Part shown: positions 8,435-15,411 of the stretch, in pieces
How positions within the stretch are numbered: position 1 is the stretch's first letter
Layout: the number at the start of each line of letters is the position of its first letter
Assembly: GCA_934481445.1 (NCBI GenBank)
Contig: CAKSPC010000036.1
Span: 1-26,654 of the forward strand
Source: an uncultured Oscillospiraceae bacterium
GTDB taxonomy: Bacteria > Bacillota > Clostridia > Oscillospirales > Ruminococcaceae
Direction: 5' to 3'
DNA: 26,654 nt
Program-made: the position numbers and the translations under genes
The notes under the pieces: model-generated
What the model saw: only the letters and a program-made list of their open reading frames with translations
Told to the model about the DNA's origin: nothing
The model's database searches: none

Positions 8435-8950
8435 ATGACCGAAAAGAACGCGCTCTGCCGCGTGCTGATGATATCAAAGGCGGCATATTCGGAAGTAAGC
8501 GGCGGCACGGCGGAAAATCCCTGCGCCCTGCTCGACAGCCTGTCCGCCGCGCTCTCCCATGCCGGAAATGAAACGGCTCCCCTTGCAAAGCTCATGCGCA
8601 CGCTGAAGCGCGAGATAAAATCCAAAAACAAGCAGTTCTATCCCAAGGTAAAGCGGTATTTCTCGCGGCTCTACCCCGCCCTTGATTATGACTATGAAAA
8701 GGCGTTGAAGCATATCCCAGCTGTTATTTACGGCAACGACGCCGCCTGCGCCCGCATCGTTTCCGGAGAAACGGACAAGGCGCGCTCCATGTGCGACGCC
8801 CTCAAAAGCTACCCCGGGTTTCTTTTCGGGGAATTCGAAGTGCTCTCGGATGAGCAGTTCTACGACCTCGTTTTCGGCTACTATCCCAAGCTTTACGGCG
8901 AGGAATTCATGGAGCCGCAGCGCGTGCTGTTCATCGCCGACAATAATTAA
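8435..8950 (+). CDS. Hypothetical protein, 171 residues
   Basis: Not recognised. Good start: AAAGGAG six bases before the ATG. The coding base composition matches its neighbours, which argues for a real gene. The protein is soluble, without signal peptide or membrane helices, mixed alpha/beta in appearance, with a basic stretch (LMRTLKREIKSKNKQF) around residues 53-68 and several Cys (Cys8 and Cys31 in the N-terminal part). The C-terminal half has aromatic-rich segments (FEVLSDEQFYDLVFGYYPKLYG). It lies 82 bp after hpf behind a hairpin without a U-tract, so it may be partly co-transcribed with hpf. A GC-rich hairpin follows. Confidence 0.75.
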   Translation: MTEKNALCRVLMISKAAYSEVSGGTAENPCALLDSLSAALSHAGNETAPLAKLMRTLKREIKSKNKQFYPKVKRYFSRLYPALDYDYEKALKHIPAVIYGNDAACARIVSGETDKARSMCDALKSYPGFLFGEFEVLSDEQFYDLVFGYYPKLYGEEFMEPQRVLFIADNN

Positions 8951-8957
8951 ACAACTT

Positions 8958-8983
8958 TGCCCCGCAGGATATCCCGCGGGGCA
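8958..8983. terminator. Hairpin between convergent genes
   Basis: Perfect 8-bp stem TGCCCCGC/GCGGGGCA, loop AGGATATCCC. It sits between the plus-strand hypothetical (stop 8950) and the minus-strand spoVAE (stop 9004), so it may serve both. U-tracts are poor on either side. Confidence 0.55.
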
Positions 8984-9003
8984 TTCCATATTTAAAATTG
9001 TAA

Positions 9004-9378
9004 TTATTCGTTTATCTTGCTTCCGCTCTTGAATATCAGCGCCGCGATAAGCCCGAAGAAAACCGCTGCCGCTATGCCTGCCGCCGTGGAAGTAAATCCA
9101 CCCGTAAAGGCACCCAGCAGCCCCTTTTCAAGCACGGCTTCCTTAACGCCCTTGGAAAGCAGATAACCGAAGCCCGTCAGCGGCACTGTCGCGCCGCCGC
9201 CCGCGAAATCCACCAGCGGCTCATACAGCCCCACCGCGCCGAGGACGACCCCCGCCACAACATACGATGTCAGTATTCTCGCGGGAGTAAGCTTCGTCAG
9301 GTCGATAAGCACCTGCCCCACCGCGCACAGCGCCCCGCCGATAAGAAACGCCCATACATATTCCATCAAAGTATCCAT
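9004..9378 (-). CDS. spoVAE: Stage V sporulation protein AE (SpoVAE)
   Basis: 124 residues, the short SpoVAE(b) type. A hydrophobic protein with three to four membrane helices and the SpoVA signatures FLIGGALCAVGQVLID, LTPARILTSYVVAGV and GGGATVPLTGFGYLL. With SpoVAC and SpoVAD it forms the channel moving Ca-dipicolinate across the spore inner membrane. The Shine-Dalgarno GGAGGT overlaps the spoVAD stop (TAGGAGG), so the two are tightly coupled. Last gene of the operon. Confidence 0.95.
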   Translation of the reverse strand: MDTLMEYVWAFLIGGALCAVGQVLIDLTKLTPARILTSYVVAGVVLGAVGLYEPLVDFAGGGATVPLTGFGYLLSKGVKEAVLEKGLLGAFTGGFTSTAAGIAAAVFFGLIAALIFKSGSKINE

Positions 9379-9387
9379 GCAGACCTC

Positions 9388-10392
9388 CTATTTCGATGTT
9401 ATCTCCACCGCGTGCGCTATTCCGGGGATAGACCCGCCCTGCTGCACCATCGTCGGCGACATCAGCGCACCGGTGGCGCAGAAAAGAATGCGATTCAGTT
9501 CGCCGCTCTCCACCCGCTTCAGAAAATGCCCGCACATCATCGAAGCCGAGCATCCGCAGCCCGAGCCGCCCGCGTGAACATCCTGCTTTTCGCGGTCGAA
9601 AAGCAGCAGACCGCAGTCCTTATGATGCTGCTCCAGCGCTACGCCGTCGCGGCGGAAAAGCTCATACAGCATCTCGCTTCCGACCTGTCCGAGATCCCCC
9701 GTGATGATGAGATCGTAGCTTTCGGGATGAGTTCCCATATGGCGGAAATGCCTGCTTATCGTGTCATAAGCCGCGCCCGCCATCGCCGCGCCCATGTTGT
9801 TGAGATCCTTTATGCCCATATCCTGTATCTTGCCAATCGTCGCCGCGCGGATATAAGGAGCCTTAGGCGCGGAGGAAACTATCGCCGCACCCGACGCTGT
9901 TGCCGTCCACTGCGCCGTGGGCGTCCTCACGCCGCCGTAATTCAGCGGGAAACGGAACTGCCGCTCCGCCGAGGAATAGTGCGAGGACGTCACCGCCGCG
10001 GCGTTGTCCACATATCCCGCGTTGACCATCGCCCCCGCCAGCAGCAGCCCCTCTGCAAAGGACGAGCACGCGCCGTATATCCCAAGAAAAGGAATGTAGA
10101 AATCCTTCAATCCATAGGAAGAGCCGGTGCACTGGTTCAGCAGATCCCCCGCCAGCACAAGATCCATCTTCTCCGGGATAAGCCCCGCCTTGTCCATTGC
10201 GTGCCCGAGCGCTTTCTGCTGGAACAGCGCTTCCGCCTGCTCCCATGTTTCAGCGGTGCCCTTGTTGTCCTCTATCACCTCGTCGAATTCATCGCCGTAG
10301 GGTCCGTCGCTTTCAGCCTTGCCCGCTACTGCGGCATATGAAAGTATGGAAGCGTTGCTGTATCTGAATGTTTTTCCCTCGCAGACTGCCAT
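9388..10392 (-). CDS. spoVAD: Stage V sporulation protein AD (SpoVAD)
   Basis: 334 residues with a thiolase-like fold (PYGDEFDEV, AGDLLNQCTGSSYGL, FLGIYGACSSFAEGLLL, ITGDLGQVGSEML, GGSGCGCSASMMCG). It is a soluble dipicolinate-binding subunit on the spore inner membrane. Two starts are possible: GTG at 10395 and ATG at 10392. I prefer the ATG because the GGGGGG Shine-Dalgarno is six bases from it but only three from the GTG. The ATG overlaps the spoVAC stop (TGATG), indicating translational coupling. Confidence 0.96.
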   Translation of the reverse strand: MAVCEGKTFRYSNASILSYAAVAGKAESDGPYGDEFDEVIEDNKGTAETWEQAEALFQQKALGHAMDKAGLIPEKMDLVLAGDLLNQCTGSSYGLKDFYIPFLGIYGACSSFAEGLLLAGAMVNAGYVDNAAAVTSSHYSSAERQFRFPLNYGGVRTPTAQWTATASGAAIVSSAPKAPYIRAATIGKIQDMGIKDLNNMGAAMAGAAYDTISRHFRHMGTHPESYDLIITGDLGQVGSEMLYELFRRDGVALEQHHKDCGLLLFDREKQDVHAGGSGCGCSASMMCGHFLKRVESGELNRILFCATGALMSPTMVQQGGSIPGIAHAVEITSK

Positions 10393-10847
10393 CACGATCC
10401 CCCCATCATAAACACAGCGATATAATAAATTATCCCGTAAAGCACGGACGCGGATATTCCGTAAACAATTACGGGGCCCGCAATTGAAAACATCTTCGCG
10501 CCAAGCCCGAGGATAAATCCCTCGGATTTGAAATCAAGCGCGGGCGATACCATCGCGTTTGCAAATCCCGTTATCGGCACCAGCGTGCCCGCGCCGCCCC
10601 ACTGCGCTATCCTGTCATAAAGCTTCAGCCCCGTAAGCAGAGCGCTTAGGAATATAAGCGTCATTGACGTCAGCGCGCCCGCGTTGGTCTTTCCCATGCC
10701 GAGGTAGATATAAAGGTTCATCAGCGCTTCGCCGAGGGTGCATATCCCGCCGCCGATTACAAAAGCCATGGGGATGGTCCTGTACATTGCCGAGGGCGGC
10801 GAGTGGCGCTTCGCAAGCTCGCCGTATTCCTGATTAGATATATTCAC
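10392..10847 (-). CDS. spoVAC: Stage V sporulation protein AC (SpoVAC)
   Basis: 151 residues starting at GTG with GGAG eight bases upstream. Membrane protein with about four helices and the SpoVAC signatures YRTIPMAFVIGGGICTLGEA, GAGTLVPITGFANAMVSPALD and GFILGLGAKMF. It is known as the mechanosensitive-channel-like subunit of the dipicolinate transporter. First gene of a minimal spoVAC-AD-AE operon (no spoVAA, AB or AF here). A forespore sigma-G promoter is expected, but I could not place a convincing one. Confidence 0.96.
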   Translation of the reverse strand: MNISNQEYGELAKRHSPPSAMYRTIPMAFVIGGGICTLGEALMNLYIYLGMGKTNAGALTSMTLIFLSALLTGLKLYDRIAQWGGAGTLVPITGFANAMVSPALDFKSEGFILGLGAKMFSIAGPVIVYGISASVLYGIIYYIAVFMMGGS

Positions 10848-10937
10848 GGTAATTTCTCCTTTTTAGATGTATTGGTGCTATTATTTTGTCGGAATCCTGC
10901 GGAGAAATTCTGATTTTATTGTGGAAATTAATGCATG

Positions 10938-10963
10938 AAAAATGCCGCCGAATCAACGGCGGC
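10938..10963 (-). terminator. Intrinsic terminator of the duplicated membrane protein gene
   Basis: On the minus strand, perfect 7-bp stem GCCGCCG/CGGCGGC, loop TTGATT, then ATTTTTC. It lies 95 bp after the stop at 11058. The rest of the 10848-11057 gap shows only the spoVAC Shine-Dalgarno. Confidence 0.75.
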
Positions 10964-11057
10964 TCGTTCTGTTAAAAATCAAAGCTGTAATAAATCTCAC
11001 TGGCGGAAATATCATCCCCGCCCGCGTTTCTGTATCAGTTCATCAATTAATAACCGC

Positions 11058-12179
11058 TCATTCTTCATGCTCCACCAGAAGGACAAACGGAGTTTCGGCC
11101 GTCGGCACGGGTTCATTCCTGTTGGGAAACAGATAAGTAAACTCAAACGTCCGATACCTTGTCACGACCTCAACGTTGTACCCGAATTTCATAAAATACA
11201 GCGTAAGCGGGTAGTAATTTACCATCGTGACATCGCATTTGTATATTGACTGCCGCACACCGAAGCGGTCGTACGCGCTGAATTCTTTCCCGTCGAATTC
11301 GTATTTATTCGGTTCGCCGTTGTACAGCTTGTGTATAACGCGCAGGGTCAGCCACAGCCACACCAGAAACACCACCGTAAGCCCCGCCAGCGCCGTATCC
11401 GTCGCAAACCTGCGCAGGCCGTTGTTCATCGCAAGCGTGACGACGCAGTATACCATCCCGCCGAAAAGTATAAGCAGCACCGCCGAAAACACCGCCGTCA
11501 GCGGAAAATATTTTTTCAGCGGGGAATTGAATATCCCTTTAAGCGGCACGCCGCTCTTGCCCTTTTCGATGGAAATATCCCCGACGCCCTCGATGTGTTC
11601 CTTTTCCGTTTCCTCGTCAGAAAGCCGCGTGTACGCCTCGTATTTTTTCAGACCCGCGCGTTCCTCAATAATATTGAACGGTGTTTTTTCCGTGGGATAG
11701 CTCAGCCGCATTTTTTCGAACAGATACACAAAGGTTTTAGTGAAGCCTGTGGTTTCTATCCGCACCTTGTACCCGCGCTGATATTTGAAATAATACAGCG
11801 GCGTATAAGTCACGCTCTTCACCTGCGTGTATTCAAAAACAAGCACCTCGTCCTTGTATTTCGTTATAAATCTTTTCGCGTCCGCTGTGTAGGTATACCT
11901 CACGCCGCGCATCGCCATCTTTATCACCGAGGCGATAATAAAAAACCATGCCGCCTCGAACATCGCCGTCATTATCCCATAAAACAAAAATTCGTTCATA
12001 TTGGCGTGCGGCCCCAGTATCACTATATCCAGCACCACCGCGATTATCACAGCCGCAGTGTGCAGCACGATCATCGTTGCCGTGTCAAGCTCAGTCGCGC
12101 AGAGAAACGAACCCGTCGTCTGATACCCGAACCTCTCCTCTATCGGCGAAAAGCTCGAATCGTTCGAGTAATTCAGCAT
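11058..12179 (-). CDS. Membrane protein with two tandem membrane-pair/PH-like halves
   Basis: 373 residues from the ATG at 12179. An ATG at 12215 gives 385 residues, but it lies between the -35 and -10 of the promoter and lacks a Shine-Dalgarno, whereas the chosen one has AAAGGGGG. No family name is certain; it resembles YcxB-type hypothetical membrane proteins. It has two similar halves. Each has two hydrophobic helices, then a beta-rich soluble domain with a K-x-V-T-Y-x-P-L-Y-Y-like strand, a G-Y-x-V-x-x strand, a YLF strand, and an ending T-P-F-x-x-x-x-E. These fall near residues 45-185 and 235-373. A charged linker (SDEETEKEH) separates them. Function unknown; single-gene unit. Confidence 0.8.
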   Translation of the reverse strand: MLNYSNDSSFSPIEERFGYQTTGSFLCATELDTATMIVLHTAAVIIAVVLDIVILGPHANMNEFLFYGIMTAMFEAAWFFIIASVIKMAMRGVRYTYTADAKRFITKYKDEVLVFEYTQVKSVTYTPLYYFKYQRGYKVRIETTGFTKTFVYLFEKMRLSYPTEKTPFNIIEERAGLKKYEAYTRLSDEETEKEHIEGVGDISIEKGKSGVPLKGIFNSPLKKYFPLTAVFSAVLLILFGGMVYCVVTLAMNNGLRRFATDTALAGLTVVFLVWLWLTLRVIHKLYNGEPNKYEFDGKEFSAYDRFGVRQSIYKCDVTMVNYYPLTLYFMKFGYNVEVVTRYRTFEFTYLFPNRNEPVPTAETPFVLLVEHEE

Positions 12180-12205
12180 AGAAACCGCCCCCTTTTCATA
12201 TTTTA

Positions 12206-12234
12206 AGTATGACATATTTTTCAGTTTTTGTCAA
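12206..12234 (-). promoter_or_regulatory. Promoter of the duplicated membrane protein gene
   Basis: Minus strand perfect TTGACA (12234-12229), 17-bp spacer, CATACT (12211-12206; 4 of 6 match). It decides the start of the gene, because the upstream ATG at 12215 falls inside the spacer. Confidence 0.65.
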
Positions 12235-12309
12235 GTGATAAATGCCGTGCTGTCGGTAATTTAAACACACATCCCGCCGCGATGATGATATTTTTTGTTA
12301 TACCATGCA

Positions 12310-12338
12310 TTGATTATTCTATAAAAAGATGATATAAT
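12310..12338 (+). promoter_or_regulatory. Promoter of the ZIP transporter gene
   Basis: TTGATT, 17-bp spacer, perfect TATAAT. Transcription would start around 12345, immediately before or inside the palindrome at 12348-12363. Confidence 0.75.
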
Positions 12339-12347
12339 TATATTGTA

Positions 12348-12363
12348 GTTAGTTATAACTAAC
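12348..12363. promoter_or_regulatory. Perfect 16-bp palindrome, probable metalloregulator operator
   Basis: GTTAGTTATAACTAAC is a perfect inverted repeat placed at the predicted transcription start, ahead of the Shine-Dalgarno of the metal transporter. AT-rich dyads of TTAGTTA/TAACTAA shape are the style of DtxR/MntR-family sites (family knowledge; the actual regulator is inference). Confidence 0.6.
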
Positions 12364-12376
12364 AGAAAGGAAAACT

Positions 12377-13159
12377 ATGGACTCTGATATTTTCATCGGA
12401 ATACTTATTCCGTTCATCGGTACGACTTTAGGCGCCGCCTGCGTGTTTTTCATGAAAAACACGCCCCACAGAAACGTGCAGCGCTGCCTTACGGGATTTG
12501 CGGCGGGGGTCATGACGGCGGCTTCGGTATGGAGCCTGCTGATACCATCCATGGAACAGAGCGAGGGTATGGGGCGGCTCGCGTTTGTGCCTGCGGCGGC
12601 GGGATTTATCCTCGGCATACTGTTCCTGCTTGCCCTCGACAGGCTGATACCCCATCTACATATGAACTCCGACACCCCCGAGGGGCACAAAAGCAGCTTC
12701 GCAAAAACCACCATGCTCCTGCTTGCCGTTACGCTGCACAATATCCCCGAGGGCATGGCGGTGGGCGTCGTTTATGCCGGCCTCGCCTCGGACAATGCTT
12801 CGATAAGCGCTGCGGGTGCGCTTGCGCTGTCACTTGGCATCGCAATTCAGAATTTCCCCGAGGGCGCGATAATCTCTCTGCCGCTTAAAGGCGAGGGAAT
12901 GTCCCGCGGAAAGGCATTCGTTTTCGGCACCCTCTCTGGGGCGGTGGAGCCTGCGGCGGCGGTGCTTACGGTGCTGCTGGCAGGACTGGTGGTGCCCGTG
13001 CTTCCGTATCTGCTGAGCTTTGCGGCGGGAGCGATGATATACGTCGTTGTGGAGGAGCTTATCCCCGAAATGTCCGCCGAGCCGCACTCAAACCTCGGCA
13101 CCATCGCTTTTGCCGCGGGGTTTGTTGTGATGATGTGCCTTGACACGGCGCTGGGATGA
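12377..13159 (+). CDS. ZIP-family divalent metal transporter (ZupT-like)
   Basis: 260 residues with about eight membrane helices. The two ZIP metal-site motifs are present: L-H121-N-I-P-E-G and Q158-N-F-P-E-G. The His-containing segment HLHMNSDTPEGHKS in the loop between helices 3 and 4 is also typical. It imports Zn2+, Fe2+ or Mn2+ into the cytosol; the metal cannot be told. AAAGGA precedes the ATG. It has its own promoter and an operator-like palindrome. No terminator is clear after the stop. Confidence 0.92.
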   Translation: MDSDIFIGILIPFIGTTLGAACVFFMKNTPHRNVQRCLTGFAAGVMTAASVWSLLIPSMEQSEGMGRLAFVPAAAGFILGILFLLALDRLIPHLHMNSDTPEGHKSSFAKTTMLLLAVTLHNIPEGMAVGVVYAGLASDNASISAAGALALSLGIAIQNFPEGAIISLPLKGEGMSRGKAFVFGTLSGAVEPAAAVLTVLLAGLVVPVLPYLLSFAAGAMIYVVVEELIPEMSAEPHSNLGTIAFAAGFVVMMCLDTALG

Positions 13160-13220
13160 TTTTTGTGCATTATCACCGCGCGGGCGGCAGTTTGCACGGC
13201 ATGAATATTTATTAATTCCA

Positions 13221-13249
13221 TAGACATTGTATTTATTTTGTGTTATAAT
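13221..13249 (+). promoter_or_regulatory. Upstream promoter in the 13160-13394 gap
   Basis: TAGACA, 17-bp spacer, perfect TATAAT. The -10 is inside the left arm of a 29-bp dyad (13243-13271), so initiation would fall near the dyad centre. The nearest downstream gene is the rhodanese/PP-loop gene at 13395. Confidence 0.5.
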
Positions 13250-13271
13250 AAACGCATAGCGTTTATTATAA
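13243..13271. repeat. 29-bp perfect dyad over a promoter
   Basis: Perfect 13-bp arms, TTATAATAAACGC and its complement, separated by ATA. It covers the -10 of the promoter at 13221-13249. Could be an operator or, when transcribed, an AU-rich hairpin. Confidence 0.7.
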
Positions 13272-13283
13272 ATCAAAATGCCT

Positions 13284-13317
13284 TGCACATTCGTTCACCT
13301 CCGGTGAACTCCGTGCA
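13284..13317 (+). other. Two-part stem-loop in the leader
   Basis: Outer stem TGCAC/GTGCA and inner stem GTTCACC/GGTGAAC around TCC, separated by an internal loop. No U-tract follows. It would lie in the leader of RNA starting from the upstream promoter. Confidence 0.55.
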
Positions 13318-13327
13318 TATCGGCAAA

Positions 13328-13357
13328 TTATAACCTATCCTTGCGGATATGTTATAA
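13328..13357. repeat. 30-bp near-perfect dyad overlapping the proximal -10 box
   Basis: Arms TTATAACCTATCC and GGATATGTTATAA pair at 12 of 13 positions around TTGC. The right arm contains most of the TATAAT at 13353-13358, which is the probable proximal -10 of the rhodanese/PP-loop gene; its -35 is weak. Likely an operator. Confidence 0.6.
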
Positions 13358-13394
13358 TACTTTATTGGAAGCAAAATAATAAGGAGCCAATGTT

Positions 13395-14531
13395 ATGGAA
13401 ATAAATATAACCGAGCTGTCGCAGCTCTCCCCCGAGGAATACGCCCTCATCGACATACGCGACAAATACGCCTTTGAATACGGCCATATAGACCACGCCA
13501 TAAATATCCCGCAGGATGAATTCACCCCCGAAACCGCCGAGCCATACCGTGGAAAAAAGCTGATAATCTGCTGCCGCAGCGGCATAATCAGCCGGGAGAT
13601 CGCCGAGAATATGCGGGACGACGGCTGGGACGCATATAATCTGACGGGCGGCTACGCCGACTGGCTGCGCGGCCATCTTGCGGCGGAAAGCCGCGCGGAG
13701 GAAGTGGAGCGCTCGCTGCGCAAAAAGTTCCACAAAACAATTCTCAGCAAGTTTACAAAGGCGATAGTGGAATATCAGCTCGTTCAGCCGAACGACAAGA
13801 TCGCCGTCTGTATCTCCGGCGGAAAGGACTCCATGCTGATGGCAAAGCTGTTTCAGGAGCTCCGCCTGCACAACAAATTCCCGTTTGAGCTGACGTTCCT
13901 CGTAATGGACCCCGGGTACAGTCCCGAGAACCGCGCTATCATCGAGGGCAATGCAAAAATGCTAGGCATTCCGATACAGATATTTGAAACCCGCATTTTC
14001 GACTCGGTATTCAATGTAAAGAACAACCCCTGCTACCTCTGCGCGCGTATGCGCCGTGGGCATCTCTACAACAAGGCTAAGGAACTCGGCTGCAATAAAA
14101 TAGCCCTCGGGCACCACTACGACGATGTTATCGAAACGATACTCATGGGCATGATATACGGCGGTCAGGTTCAGACCATGATGCCGAAGCTGCACAGCGA
14201 CAACTTTGAGGGCATGGAGGTCATCCGCCCGATGTATCTCATCCGCGAAGCGGACATAATCAAGTGGCGAAACAGCAACGATCTTCATTTTATACAGTGC
14301 GCCTGCCGCTTTACGGATACCTGCTCCGTAAGCACGGGCAAGAGCAGCCCCACAGGATCGAAGCGCCTTGAGATAAAGCAGCTCATCGCAAAGCTTGCGA
14401 AGGGTAATCCGCAGATAGAGCAGAATATTTTCCGCAGCGTGGAGAATGTCAAGCTGGATACTATCATTTCTTATAAGAAGAACGGCGTGGTGCATAATTT
14501 CCTTGATGATTATGATGATTATGGGAAATAA
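13395..14531 (+). CDS. Rhodanese domain fused to TtcA-like PP-loop ATPase
   Basis: 378 residues. Residues 1-92 are a rhodanese domain with the active-site loop IICC60RSGIIS, which carries a persulfide. Residues about 105-378 are a TtcA/TtuA-family PP-loop protein: ATP-binding SGGKDS at 141-146, the CxxC pair C213/C216 (PCYLCARMRRG), GHHYDDVIET, and a Cys group C302/C304/C309. Such enzymes adenylate a tRNA base and insert sulfur through a 4Fe-4S cluster; the fused rhodanese suggests built-in sulfur delivery. The tRNA position (C32 or other) is inference. AAGGAG precedes the ATG and a terminator follows. Confidence 0.88.
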   Translation: MEINITELSQLSPEEYALIDIRDKYAFEYGHIDHAINIPQDEFTPETAEPYRGKKLIICCRSGIISREIAENMRDDGWDAYNLTGGYADWLRGHLAAESRAEEVERSLRKKFHKTILSKFTKAIVEYQLVQPNDKIAVCISGGKDSMLMAKLFQELRLHNKFPFELTFLVMDPGYSPENRAIIEGNAKMLGIPIQIFETRIFDSVFNVKNNPCYLCARMRRGHLYNKAKELGCNKIALGHHYDDVIETILMGMIYGGQVQTMMPKLHSDNFEGMEVIRPMYLIREADIIKWRNSNDLHFIQCACRFTDTCSVSTGKSSPTGSKRLEIKQLIAKLAKGNPQIEQNIFRSVENVKLDTIISYKKNGVVHNFLDDYDDYGK

Positions 14532-14551
14532 ATGACGGGCGTAATAAATTT

Positions 14552-14580
14552 AAGGGGGGACTTTCGTCCCCCTTGCTTTT
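14552..14580. terminator. Bidirectional intrinsic terminator
   Basis: Stem AAGGGGGGAC/GTCCCCCTT (one bulged G) with loop TTTC, followed by GCTTTT on the plus strand. It serves the plus-strand PP-loop gene and probably the convergent Fe-S gene (minus side TTAAATTTATT). Confidence 0.8.
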
Positions 14581-14581
14581 A

Positions 14582-15307
14582 TTAAATCGCGCGGCTCTCA
14601 ATGATCTTCCCGTCGATAGAAACAACATCCACGCTCGCGGGGATATTCTTCCCCGAATTCTCCAGCGCCTTTCTTACCGCCATTTCAAGCCCGCCGCAGC
14701 AGGGCACCTCCATGCGCACCACCTTGACGCTCCTGATATCGTTGTGCGTGAATATGCCGCTCAGCTTAACGGAATAGTCCTCGTCGTCAAGCTTCGGACA
14801 GCCTATCAGCGCCACCCTGTTCTTTATAAATCTCTCATGAAAATTCGCGAAAGCATACGCCGTGCAATCCGCGGCCACCAGCAGATGCGCCCCGTTGAAG
14901 AACTGCGCATTCACGGGCAGCAGCTTTATCTGCACCGGCCATCTTGTCAGCCTGCTCGGAAGCTCCGCATGGGCGCTTACGGAAGCGCTGTCCTCATGCG
15001 AAATACTCCTCGCCATCGTGCCGGGACATCCGCATGGAAGCTTTTCGCCCTGCGCGTGCTGTGCGTGCTTCGCCGCCATGTTAGCCTTTACCGCCGCTTC
15101 GTCGTATGCCGCTGCCTCGCGCTCGACAAAGGTTATCGCGTTCGTGGGACAAGCGGGCAGGCAGTCGCCAAGACCGTCGCAGTAGTCGTCGCGGAGAAGC
15201 TTCGCCTTTCCGTTTACCATTCCTATCGCGCTTTCGTGGCATGCCTTTGCGCAGGCGCCGCAGCCGTTGCACTTTTCTTCATCGATATGGATAATTTTTC
15301 TGATCAT
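14582..15307 (-). CDS. Iron-sulfur (ferredoxin-type) protein, 241 residues
   Basis: An N-terminal double-cluster ferredoxin domain. The first cluster has C13xxC16xxC19xxxC23. The second segment has C43, C49 and C53 in CDGLGDCLPACP, with Leu46 where the middle Cys of a canonical cluster would be; I recall this variant from related proteins. A linker with CGCPG leads to a C-terminal domain of about 130 residues with ALIGCPKLDDE and PCCGG. Probably a cytosolic electron-transfer or redox-sensing protein; the partner is unknown. It is divergent from a Crp/Fnr regulator, which suggests regulation by it. Confidence 0.85.
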   Translation of the reverse strand: MIRKIIHIDEEKCNGCGACAKACHESAIGMVNGKAKLLRDDYCDGLGDCLPACPTNAITFVEREAAAYDEAAVKANMAAKHAQHAQGEKLPCGCPGTMARSISHEDSASVSAHAELPSRLTRWPVQIKLLPVNAQFFNGAHLLVAADCTAYAFANFHERFIKNRVALIGCPKLDDEDYSVKLSGIFTHNDIRSVKVVRMEVPCCGGLEMAVRKALENSGKNIPASVDVVSIDGKIIESRAI

Positions 15308-15335
15308 ATTTTTTCACCTTTCTGTGTGGATGTAC

Positions 15336-15364
15336 TTGCGTTTACAATGATATTATAATATAAT
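15336..15364 (+). promoter_or_regulatory. Promoter of the Crp/Fnr regulator gene
   Basis: TTGCGT, 17-bp spacer, perfect TATAAT (15359-15364). The AT-rich region between the divergent genes also offers -10-like sequences on the minus strand for the Fe-S gene, but none is clear-cut. Confidence 0.6.
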
Positions 15365-15378
15365 AAAAGAAAAATGTC

Positions 15379-15394
15379 TGTTGTAAATCCAACA
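15379..15394. promoter_or_regulatory. Crp/Fnr-type inverted repeat
   Basis: TGTTG-N6-CAACA, the half-site spacing of Crp/Fnr dimers, located just downstream of the regulator's -10 and upstream of the Fe-S gene. Fits autoregulation plus control of the divergent Fe-S gene. Confidence 0.6.
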
Positions 15395-15411
15395 AAAAGG
15401 AGAAAATCATT

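Noticed and set aside
9412..10341. 309-codon plus-strand frame opposite spoVAD
   Set aside because: Arg/His-rich shadow of a clearly recognisable SpoVAD; no promoter or ribosome binding site.
10848..10920. Sigma-G promoter for spoVAC
   Set aside because: Looked for GnATA/G and CATnnTA boxes; only a partial CATCTAA was found, without a matching -35.
12180..12215. Twelve extra residues at the N-terminus of the duplicated membrane protein
   Set aside because: The ATG at 12215 lies between the -35 and -10 of the gene's promoter and has no Shine-Dalgarno.
13278..13307. Nine-codon leader peptide (ATG at 13278) in the gap upstream of the rhodanese/PP-loop gene
   Set aside because: No Shine-Dalgarno and it is made up of stem-loop arms; not supportable as a gene.
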